Assembly: GCA_005656395.1 (NCBI GenBank) | Contig: SRSI01000010.1 | Location: 2,294,001-2,358,000, forward strand | Length of the DNA: 64,000 bases | Source of the DNA: Strongyloides papillosus | Taxonomy: Eukaryota > Nematoda > Chromadorea > Rhabditida > Strongyloididae | Reading direction: 5' to 3' | In this document: in pieces, positions 55,573 through 64,000 of the stretch | Layout: every line of letters starts with the position of its first letter | How positions within the stretch are numbered: position 1 is the stretch's first letter | Notes under the pieces: model-generated | Told to the model about the DNA's origin: nothing | The model's input: the letters and a program-made list of their open reading frames with translations, nothing else | The model's database searches: none | Translations under genes and position numbers: made by a program

Positions 55573-57966
55573 ATGTTGAAATACGAGCTTTCATCCAGTG
55601 ATGAAGAGGGAAGGTCCCCCAAATCAGAAATCATAAGTAGTGAAGAGGATAGACCAAATGGAAATAATAATAATTTAAAACTTACTGTATGTTTGGGAAA
55701 AAAGTATTTTATCATTTCTTTTTTACTTTAGATTAAAAGACCTCATCCTAGTGATGCAAGTTTGACATCTTTCAAACGCCCTCGAGAAGATGAGGAATCA
55801 TTGTACGATGAATCTGATGAAGAAGTAATAAGAAGACCCACCCGAGCGGTAAATCCTTTCATTTGCGATGAGGTATCTGAGGCTGAGGAAGACTCATCTG
55901 CCTACGAGGAGACATCAGAGGATGAGTCTGTTGAGTCAGAAAGAGAACTTGCTGCTGCTGTCACAGCACCCAGAAGACACCGTGATTTGTATGGTCAAGT
56001 ATTTAACAAGTTAAGCGAACATGATTTAAATTTATATTTCCAAGAAAAGTATCATTCGAAAAGAAATAATTACTATACTGAAAGTGATGACGAGGATGAA
56101 AGCGAGAGTGGAGTTATCTCTAAGCCACCTAATGGCGCTAAACTTTGGATAGTAAAAACGAGAATTGGAGAGGCAAAAAATGTTGCTAAAACTCTCAACA
56201 AAAGACTCTCATTTCTAAAGAGTAATACTCGGGAGGAGATGGATATTTTTTCTGTAATATCTAAGGATTCAGAAAAGTCATATGTATATGTTTTGTCAAG
56301 AAATAAGTTTGCAGTTGACTCATTTATCAAAGGTGTTAGAGGTGTAATACCTCAGAAATTGAAAGCTGTAAGAGATGAAGACTTTGTTGATACTATTACT
56401 GAAAAGCCTGAGCGTATAAACGTAAAGGTTGGAGCATTTGTACGTTTTAAGAGGGCTAAATATTGCGGTGACTTAGCTCAAATTGTCCAGATTGATGAGA
56501 AAGAAAATATGGTTCTCTTAAAATTAATTCCAAGAATTGATTATAAAAAGTTAAGAGGACAACTTCGTCTAGATATGAACGAACAAGAATTACTTGCTGA
56601 AAAAAAAAGAAGACATAAGCGTATACAGAAAGCTCTCTTTAATCCAGTTAAAATTAAAAAGTGCGGTGGAGACTATGTCTTAAACAAAGGAGTATATATA
56701 TTTGAAAACAATGAATATGCTAATGGATTTCTTTTTAAATGGTTCAGTGTCAAATTAATTGAGACTGAAGGTGTTGTTCCATCAACAGATGAATTAGCTC
56801 TTTTTGATGCTTCAATTTCTGAAGGGGATAATATGTATAGTTCTTTGTCTTCTGTTGTAAATATTAGTGCTAAGGTTGAAGTTGGAGATAAGGTTCAATT
56901 GTTGGGTGAGGATTATGCTAATATGCGCGGAGTAATTCAAGATATTAAAGACGATTCAATTATTGTCAATATTACGACTTTGGGTGGTGGTGCATTTGGA
57001 CAGCATATTAGAGTCAGAAAAGCAGATATCGGAAAATATTTTGACATTGGAGATCACATTAAAGTTGTAAGTGGAAAGAATTCCAACGACACGGGAATTG
57101 TTGTAAAATATGACTCTTCATTCATATATTACATTTCTGATTTAACAAAAGAAGAAAATAAGGTACCTGCCAATAATTGTGTTGCATCTACAGAAATTTC
57201 TGCTGGTGTTGATTCTTGTGGAATGTACTCTTATTTAGATGTTGTAAAACTCGACTCTAATGAGGTTGGAATTATCATTAGAATTTTTAATAAGAAGATA
57301 GAGATACTTAATCAATTTAATAACATTGTAACACGTGAACCAAGCAAGATTTTTGAAAAAATAACATCTCGAAGTGGAAGAACATTCGACATGAATCAGA
57401 ATGAAGTTACAGCTGGTAATCAAGTCGTTATTGTCAGAGGTAATTATGCACAAAAAAACTCAGTTGACAAAAAGACAATTGCTACTGTTAAATTTGTCTG
57501 CAGAGGATTCTTGTTCCTCCATGATCCATCGAAAAATGAAAATGGAGGGTATTTTGTTGTAAAGCAAAAAGATGTCGTTTTATATGGTAATTCCGAGTTG
57601 CCTACGCAAGCTTCAATAGATGTTGACGATATATCTAATTTAAGTAGTGGTGTAATTGGCGGAAATCCAGCTTCATCCATTAGAAGAAATGTAGATCCCA
57701 TCTTTCGCGACAAGAATGACACCAATACTCAGTATAACTCTTCAACTACAAATAGCAGTTCTAATTTTTCACATAATTCATTGGTTGGTAAAACTGTTAA
57801 GATTACAAAAGGTCCGTTCAAAGGTTATGTTGGAATGGCAAAAAGTGTTTCTGGTAATATTGCTCAAGTAGAATTAATTACAACATGCAGAACTATCAAT
57901 GTTGACACTTCTCGTATTCATATCATTGATGATGAGACAAGTTCATGGACATCAAATAATAATTAA
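55573..57966 (+). CDS. spt-5: Transcription elongation factor SPT5 (DSIF large subunit), lacking C-terminal repeats
   Basis: Two exons (55573-55686 and 55732-57966) with a 45-nt intron give 782 residues. An acidic N-terminus (SSSDEEGRSP; EVSEAEEDSSAYEETSEDE) leads to an NGN domain at about 170-260 (KLWIVKTRIGEAKNVAKTLNKR), which pairs with SPT4, and then several KOW domains near 272, 418, 475 and 720 (LVGKTVKITKGPFKGYVGMAKS). SPT5/SPT4 clamps RNA polymerase II, pausing it near promoters and aiding elongation. The protein ends about 20 residues after the KOW that in other animals is followed by the repeat tail rich in S-R-T-P-x-Y (target of P-TEFb) and a final KOW. At 782 residues it is well below the usual 1,000 or more, and no tail-coding sequence is seen in the 440 bases downstream. 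Confidence 0.88.
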
Positions 57967-58409
57967 TTTTTTCTATATTTATCGATGAGTATTTTTTTAT
58001 GCATATATGTTTATTTTTTTAGTTATATAAGTAAATAATTTTAATGACTTGTTCTTTAAATAGCTATAATTATTCTAGTTTAGAATTTAAAATAGTTTAA
58101 TGGTTCTCTATACCTCATTTCCATAGTAATCGTTCTTCAGATTTTGTTTAGTTTTTGTATTAACTATGGGGTATGTATATCTAATCAATTTATATAATGA
58201 TAGAAAATTTTATTTTCAAGATGTTAGGGTTATAGAAATTTCCAAACATTTTTTACGGCTAAATTTATAATTGTACATTTTACAATGGAAGTTTACAATA
58301 GATAATCTTAGTCATATTTACAAAACGATCAAAAATACTATGTTACAAAATAAATCAAAAATAGCTTTAATAAAAAAATTTCCCTTCAAGTATATTATTA
58401 GGTTTTTTA
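57967..58409. other. Convergent 3' spacer
   Basis: About 440 AT-rich bases between the SPT5 and FIGL-1 stop codons. It was searched for an additional SPT5 exon (Ser/Thr/Pro/Tyr-rich repeats) and none was found. Confidence 0.5.
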
Positions 58410-60204
58410 CTATATTTTGAAGTTAGAAGCAAACTTCTCAGCAAACACGTTGTAGGACTTTGCTTCATCCTCAGAGACTGTTGGTTTGACGATTTTCAGC
58501 GCCTTCTTAAAATCATCAAACGTAATTTTCCTAATATCACTTTTAGAAATTGGATATGGTAATGACAATTTATGTTTTATCTCCCGTATAGAATACATAC
58601 TTGCTTCAGTACAAAGCAGTGCAACATCAGAACCAGAAAAACCATCTGTCATGTCAACAAGTACATCAAACTCATCGCTTGTCAGAAGATGTTGACCATC
58701 TATTAATTTGGTTATAATAGATCTTCTTGATGGTCCACTAGGTAAAGAAATTAGTAAACGTTTCGTAAATCGCCTTCTTGCTGCTTCATCAATTTCAGAA
58801 GCCTTATTTGATGCAGCGAGTATCATTACTCTTTTTTCTGTAAAATTTGTCACTACTCCATCCATTCTTACTAAGAATTCTGTTTTTACCTTACGAGCTG
58901 TTTCAGCTTCACCATCAGACCTTTTTGATAAGAAAGAATCAATTTCATCGATGAAGACAACACTTGGCGCTTTAGCTGCAGCAACTGTAAACAATGTCCT
59001 AATTAGTTTCTCAGATTCTCCATGCCATTTAGATGATAACGAACTGGCAGAGACATTGAAAAAAGTTGCTTTTGATTGTGAAGCTACACATTTAGCAAGC
59101 ATCGTTTTTCCAGTACCTGGGGGACCAAATAATAAAATTCCTTTGTCAGGTTTGCGAAGATGTGGATCGAAAATTTCAGGATGAACCATTGGCCAAACAA
59201 CCGCTTCCATCAAAGCATTTTTTTCTTTTTCAAGGCCACAAATAGACTCCCATGAAATTTCTTCTTTTTCATGCATGATTTCTCTTTCAATCATTTCAAC
59301 TAAATGCCTTTCACATCCCTTTAATGGCCCCTCCTTAATAATTGGATCATCATCAGCATCTTTATTGTCTTTGTTTGGAAGATTTTTCCTTATAGATGTT
59401 GCAACGGGTTCTTCGGAAATATTTGTTTCATCTTTAGTGACCTTTTTTATAGAATTATGATCAATGGTTGTAGGATCTTTGTTGCTAGCAGTAACGAATT
59501 TTGGTGGTTCATGATGTGGCTGTACTTTGCTCTTACTTTTTTTTGAAGTAGAATTTCTAATAGGAGAAGTAAATTTAGTGGATCTTTTTTCATTTGTGGT
59601 ATTATTCATATTTAGTGATTTTACTTCTTCCTCTCTTTCATTATCACCAGAATGTGGTCGTTTATTACCTGTACAATTAGAGTTATGATTTTCAAAATCT
59701 TTGATCTCTATAAAATTGAATAATGAATCAGAAACACTAACAGGTTTATCATTGTTAATTTCCTTAACATCATCTATACTAATTGTTCCTTCTTCTACTT
59801 CCATTTCTAAATTTCCACCCGCCTCAGTATTATCAACAGATGCATCAAAGAAATTAAAATCATCATCTACAACAATTATTTCATTATCAACGGGAGGACT
59901 TTCATTTTTCTGAGATTGAACAACATGATTACTGTTTTCAAAATTATTTGTGATAACTTTTTTCGTGTTATCTAAATTCAACTACAATTCAAAGTAACAT
60001 AAAAACTAATATAATGCAACTTACTTGAATTTTTTTAGCATCTATAGTGCCTTTATTTAAAGGTAACGTTGAATTACTTTTAGTCAAAAGGTGATTAAAA
60101 GTTTGTGGTTTACCAAAAGTATATCGACGTTGGCCATATAATCTTTCTATACGAGTTAGTTTTCTTTTTCGGCGATAACTATTTTCATCATCATCTGATC
60201 CCAT
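58410..60204 (-). CDS. figl-1: Fidgetin-like 1 AAA ATPase
   Basis: Two exons (60025-60204 and 58410-59981) with a 43-nt intron in phase 0 give 583 residues. Residues 1-280 are low-complexity, charged and probably flexible. The meiotic-clade AAA module starts near 300 (ISWESICGLEKEKNALMEAVVWPM), with Walker A GPPGTGKT near 349, pore loop SSKWHGESEK, Walker B FIDEID near 404, the Arg-finger region EAARRRFTKR and a C-terminal helix. The EAVVWPM and IDEAARRR signatures point to FIGNL1 rather than katanin, spastin or VPS4. FIGNL1 removes RAD51 from DNA and limits crossovers; in C. elegans figl-1 is needed in the germ line. An acceptor-like CTTTAG lies 7 nt before the ATG. Confidence 0.88.
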
Positions 60205-60583
60205 CTTAACACTAAAGAATACTTTTTAGAATATAAAATACTATGAAATTAAAATAAAATAAATGCGGGAAATAAATTCACAAAGAAACAGTTGGGTAAA
60301 CGTTTCTTATATTTGCTATGGTGGATAAAAATTCTTTTTTCAAGTTTAGTAAAAGAGTTGGGAAATAATCCTTTTCTTGATGCAATTTATGGATTAATTC
60401 ATTTTGAAAATAAAGGAAGTCAAAAAATTTCATCTACTTATTGTTGCACCGAGTTAATATAAAGTTTGTAGTTGAAAAATTTAATTAATTACTCTTGAGA
60501 AATTAAAAATTTATATCTATATAGAAAAACTTTAAAGAATACGTTTATAGCTATGAAGTTGTTACATTTGAAATAATATTTTA
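60205..60583. other. Spacer upstream of FIGL-1
   Basis: About 380 bases between two same-strand genes. The minus-strand acceptor-like CTTTAG at 60212-60217 is the only site noted. Nothing else was recognised. Confidence 0.4.
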
Positions 60584-61603
60584 TCAATTATATTCATCAT
60601 TATTACTTTTAAATGTCAAAAAATAGGCTCTTTGCAAGAAGTTAATTACTATTGATCCAAACAAGCGAATTGATAACATAATAATTATAAGGATAGTAAG
60701 AAGATCTTTAACATATGATCGCTTCTTTTCTTCGTTTTTCTGTATAGGTTCTTTTGTCCCAGCATCATTAAATTCATACTTCTCCATATCTGGAGTATAA
60801 GAAGTTGTTACTTGAGCAAGTATTTTTTGTAATTTTTCATCTTTCACGGAACACTTAAATTTCTGAGACTTGCTTTCTAATACCGTTTCTGATATAAAAA
60901 TCATTGTTTTAAATTTGCTATTGGGATTTTTTAAAAATTTATTATTTTCTACAACACGATTATATTTTCCAGTTTTTTTGTCTTCATACTCAAAGTAAAT
61001 CGTTAAATCTTTACTTTGCTTTTTAAGAGCACAAATGATAAAAGTAGATGTATCGTCTATAGGAATATTAAATGGAGTGGATATAAATACTTCATTGTCG
61101 ATTGTGGAACCTTGCTCTCCATTTTTTGGATGGAAGTGTACTTTAAAATTTGCCTTCAATCGTATATCATCCTTCATTTGAATACTAAATAAAGCGGGAT
61201 TTTTATAACTCGTCGCATCCAAATTTAAAAAAATAAACATGCCTTCTAAAGTATTAATAACATTATATTTTGTTTTATTTACTACTTCTCCTGAATCTTC
61301 CTCCACGATATAAATTTTTCTTTCTTTAATGTTTGTTGGAAAGGAATCAAGATAAAGTAAAATATTATCACCCTCGTAGTAAGCTAAAACAAGAATTCCA
61401 TTTTCATCCTTGCGAATATGACTTAAAAATCCTGATGTGATTTTGATTGTATTGTTAAAACTTCTATAACCTCTTTTATAAAAATCCACAAGAAAATCCT
61501 TCATATCTAAGGGGTTGGTAGAAGTTTGCCATTCTTCAAATTTACCTTGTTTTGGAAAAGTAAAATAGCAGAAAATTAATAAAAATAACTCATTAAACTT
61601 CAT
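60584..61603 (-). CDS. Uncharacterised signal-peptide membrane protein
   Basis: This single-exon gene encodes 339 residues from ATG 61603; an in-frame GTG at 61639 is not a plausible start. The N-terminus is a signal peptide (MKFNELFLLIFCYFTFPKQG). A hydrophobic segment near residue 295-315 (LLTILIIIMLSIRLFGSIVI) anchors it, leaving a tail of about 20 residues inside. Between them lie about 270 residues of mixed beta-type pattern with few cysteines. Layout resembles the protein at 33077-35056, but I see no convincing sequence match. Family unknown. Confidence 0.6.
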   Translation of the reverse strand: MKFNELFLLIFCYFTFPKQGKFEEWQTSTNPLDMKDFLVDFYKRGYRSFNNTIKITSGFLSHIRKDENGILVLAYYEGDNILLYLDSFPTNIKERKIYIVEEDSGEVVNKTKYNVINTLEGMFIFLNLDATSYKNPALFSIQMKDDIRLKANFKVHFHPKNGEQGSTIDNEVFISTPFNIPIDDTSTFIICALKKQSKDLTIYFEYEDKKTGKYNRVVENNKFLKNPNSKFKTMIFISETVLESKSQKFKCSVKDEKLQKILAQVTTSYTPDMEKYEFNDAGTKEPIQKNEEKKRSYVKDLLTILIIIMLSIRLFGSIVINFLQRAYFLTFKSNNDEYN

Positions 61604-62669
61604 ACATAAATTTTTAATGTGGAGAAAAAAAGTGAACACTAAATAATCACAAAATTTGCAGAAATTAATTTTATAATTTAAATTTTAAAAAAAGAAAAGG
61701 TAAACTAATACATCTTATTCATTATTATATTCAAATATATTTAATAATTGTAATTTACCAAAGATTTATGTATCATTATTATATAGCTTTAATATTTAGA
61801 AGAAGTTTAAAAGGAAGGGATTAAATAGATACTCTTCTTTATAACCTCTATTACTTGGACTTTATTTACGGAAATAAAAAAGTATACCTGGTTAATTTAT
61901 ATAAATTTTTTTAAAAAATGTTTGGTATCATATTACATAGAAAATTTAAACACGTCGGTTTGACAGATACATCTTTTATAAAAAAATGAGTACATTTGAA
62001 AACATTTTGTAGCTTACGGCTTTACCCATGTTGCTTATACATTCTAGCTTATTTTTCATGAGCGGTCAAACCGACATATTTAGGCTTTTCAGTGTAGATT
62101 TAAGTTATTTTAATTACCTAAATAAATTACAACTTAATAATTTTAATAAAAAGTCGTATTTAGAGAAAAGTAAAAGTTCCATGTGTAAAAAAATGATTTA
62201 TTTCAAAATTGTAATGTTTGAAAATAAAAAATTAAATCATGAATTTGGCTAGAAAAAAGTTTTTGTTAGTATATAAAGTTAGGTTACGTAAATTCACAAC
62301 ATTCTCATCTCCTTTATTATCAACTAACTTTGAGACATGCCGATATTGTAAAATAAATTGATTGATTATCTGAGTTGAAATCTATGAAATCTTAGAATTA
62401 ACAGTTTCAATTCCATGTTAATTAACTGTAAATTCCACCTAGGAATAATTAATAAAATTTTTTAAATCAAAAGTGGAAGAAATGAATAAATTATTATTAT
62501 AACAAGGTTTTATAGTTATCACTTTTTTTAGGAACTCTGCACCTTACCCAAATAGTAGAAACATCACTTGAAATAAATACAAATTAAAACAGTACAAATA
62601 ATATTACGTTTATTAAAATATAAATTTATCAAAGTCATATGTAAATAAGTAATATATAAAAAAAATAAT
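61604..62669. other. Intergenic region with a long-range inverted repeat
   Basis: About 1.1 kb. A perfect 11-bp inverted repeat with arms about 100 bp apart lies at 61954-62075, and the bases between it are richer in GC than the surroundings. A 74-codon plus-strand open frame at 62028-62252 overlaps it but lacks protein-like features. Confidence 0.45.
61954..62075. repeat. 11-bp inverted repeat, about 100-bp spacer
   Basis: GTCGGTTTGAC at 61954-61964 is the exact reverse complement of GTCAAACCGAC at 62065-62075. It may bound a small RNA gene, a miniature transposon remnant, or be chance. Confidence 0.4.
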
Positions 62670-63968
62670 TTAATAAAGATATTCCTGAACTACACGTTTA
62701 TATTTTCTCCATTGAGTTATATCATTAAAAAAAATACAGCCTCCTTTAGAAACACGTAAGTATTTTAAAAATTTTTCAGAATACTTTCTAACTATTTGAT
62801 TGTCAACATTCTCATTTCCATCAGAATCAAGACAACTTGAGTCAATGACAAAAAGCTTAACTGTTTTGGGAATTTTAACGATAGGATTTCCCCTTGCTAT
62901 AAAAATTTCAAGATTTTTAAAAGTACTAAGACAGTCACTATCTTTGATTGCTCCATAATAGAATTTTAACATTTTTATATTAGGCATATATTCATTTAAT
63001 TTATCTGTTATACTACTCGACATTGACAAACATTTATGATCACCAATTATTTCTAATATCTCAACTGTATTAGGCATTAACGATCCCATGAATAAAAATT
63101 GATTTTCTAATATTTCTTCAGTACATTCACAACATTCTTCATTTTCAAAGAAGCAAAGTTGAACTTTTTTTAATTTTCTGCAACTTTTAAAAGAATACCT
63201 TTCAAAATCTAACATACAAGTACTTTTGGTGTCATCACTGATGTTACAGAAACAAAGGACTATGTTTAATACTTCTAGATTTTCATAAATGTGGAAGTTT
63301 TCCACGCACTTCAAGAAATGATTTGAATTGAAAAAAACTAGTTCATATAATGTTACCAAGTTATTTATTGAGAATGGTGCATTACCAGGATTTTTAATAT
63401 GTACAGATTTTTCTCTAGCATCTGAAAGCCATGAGAATAATTCAAATTTAATTTTGGCACCATGGTGATTACAGAGTGCATAAATTTTTTTGACCTTTAT
63501 AATTAGATCATCATCGCAAGGGTGTACATTTCTAAAAATTATTGTACCATTCCTTTTTTTTGCTAAACTTTTAATGATATATGTTATGGTACTTCCGTTT
63601 CCAAAAGATCCACGTTTTCGGCGATCAACGAGTGGGACATCAAAAATAACTTCATTGAGGTTAGGAAAACCAGCAAATATATCCCGAACCCATACATTAC
63701 GATTATGCAAACATTTACAATTTCTTAAGATATCTACGGGAAGTATAATACGCTTCACACTGTCGTAATTCATGTAGCTTATGCACTCAATTAATAATGA
63801 ACGCTCTTGTATACTACACTTATTACCAAAATATAGGGTTTCAACGTCATCCCTTAATTGGTGATTTAACATGAATTCTTCAGCAATTTTTTGAACTAAC
63901 GATACATGTTCCTCATGGTCATACGTTCCAACATCAAGTTTGATAAAAAAACTTGTTTGATTTTCCAT
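62670..63968 (-). CDS. Leucine-rich, F-box-type family protein (start may be outside window)
   Basis: The open frame encodes 432 residues from ATG 63968. The frame stays open for the remaining 32 bases to the window edge, so the true start, and an F-box exon, may lie to the right. The protein has irregular leucine-rich segments: FPNLNEVIFDVP, YENLEVLNIVLCF, MPNTVEILEII, MPNIKMLKFYYG and FKNLEIFIARGNP. The pattern is like the C-terminal half of the F-box gene at 4967-6903, in which such repeats would bind the substrate. No F-box is visible in the part shown. Assignment to this family is inferred. Confidence 0.6.
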   Translation of the reverse strand: MENQTSFFIKLDVGTYDHEEHVSLVQKIAEEFMLNHQLRDDVETLYFGNKCSIQERSLLIECISYMNYDSVKRIILPVDILRNCKCLHNRNVWVRDIFAGFPNLNEVIFDVPLVDRRKRGSFGNGSTITYIIKSLAKKRNGTIIFRNVHPCDDDLIIKVKKIYALCNHHGAKIKFELFSWLSDAREKSVHIKNPGNAPFSINNLVTLYELVFFNSNHFLKCVENFHIYENLEVLNIVLCFCNISDDTKSTCMLDFERYSFKSCRKLKKVQLCFFENEECCECTEEILENQFLFMGSLMPNTVEILEIIGDHKCLSMSSSITDKLNEYMPNIKMLKFYYGAIKDSDCLSTFKNLEIFIARGNPIVKIPKTVKLFVIDSSCLDSDGNENVDNQIVRKYSEKFLKYLRVSKGGCIFFNDITQWRKYKRVVQEYLY

Positions 63969-64000
63969 GATGATTGTTTCCCCATAATATCGACTCCCTT

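Noticed and set aside
60584..61603. Homology with the membrane protein at 33077-35056
   Set aside because: Only topology is shared (signal peptide, one C-terminal helix); no aligned motif could be found.
62028..62252. 74-codon plus-strand open frame
   Set aside because: Overlaps an inverted repeat, starts on a weak codon, Asn/Lys/Leu-rich without pattern.

Overview
This window looks like nuclear DNA of a very AT-rich nematode, most likely Strongyloides or a close relative (clade IV, Strongyloididae). The grounds are intergenic DNA made almost wholly of A and T, compact genes with introns of about 35-50 nt that end in the worm-type acceptor TTTTTAG/TTTCAG, and polypyrimidine-AG sites sitting 0-7 nt before several start codons, as expected for spliced-leader trans-splicing. 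The gene set is also nematode-like: a slicer-dead worm-type Argonaute, GT92 and GT14 glycosyltransferases, a short SH2-kinase and a worm-type GABA-receptor-like channel. The species is not determined. No tRNA, rRNA, CRISPR or intact transposon was recognised. Most genes below are spliced; exon joins were worked out by reading donors, acceptors and frame.

Layout. 0-18 kb: NAT10/Kre33 RNA acetyltransferase (5' end outside the window) and a GT92 glycosyltransferase on +; then on - an F-box protein with a repeated N-terminal module, a coiled BAR-like protein, an Argonaute that has lost all three slicer residues, and a membrane-anchored cholinesterase-like esterase. 18-33 kb, all +: a TMBIM/Lifeguard membrane protein, a PIAS-type SUMO ligase, a broken TMBIM copy, a second PIAS-type ligase, a protein with two SANTA domains (KNL-2/Mis18BP1 type) and a BLM/HIM-6-type RecQ helicase. 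The TMBIM-PIAS block is a tandem duplication of about 4.3 kb whose breakpoint cut the TMBIM gene. 33-48 kb: an Ig-like-looking membrane protein, an SH2-tyrosine kinase, a Core-2/I-branching GT14 enzyme, a PDE10/11-like cyclic nucleotide phosphodiesterase carrying a one-base frameshift, a single-pass membrane protein, a 3-kb AT-rich desert and an eight-exon Cys-loop channel. 48-64 kb: a small Cys-rich membrane protein, the TOG-domain microtubule polymerase ZYG-9/XMAP215, a four-pass protein, a short SPT5 without its C-terminal repeats, Fidgetin-like 1 AAA ATPase, a secreted/membrane protein and an LRR/F-box-like protein reaching the right edge.

How the genes relate. Several genes act on chromosomes: two SUMO ligases, a centromere-licensing-type SANTA protein and BLM lie together on one strand, with ZYG-9 and FIGL-1 further on. 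No operon is proven; distances between same-strand genes are mostly 0.3-1 kb. The most novel-looking item is the double-SANTA protein: both domains carry an intron at the same place and phase, with the same 78-codon spacing to the GFP-x-N-W motif, so one exon pair was duplicated inside the gene.
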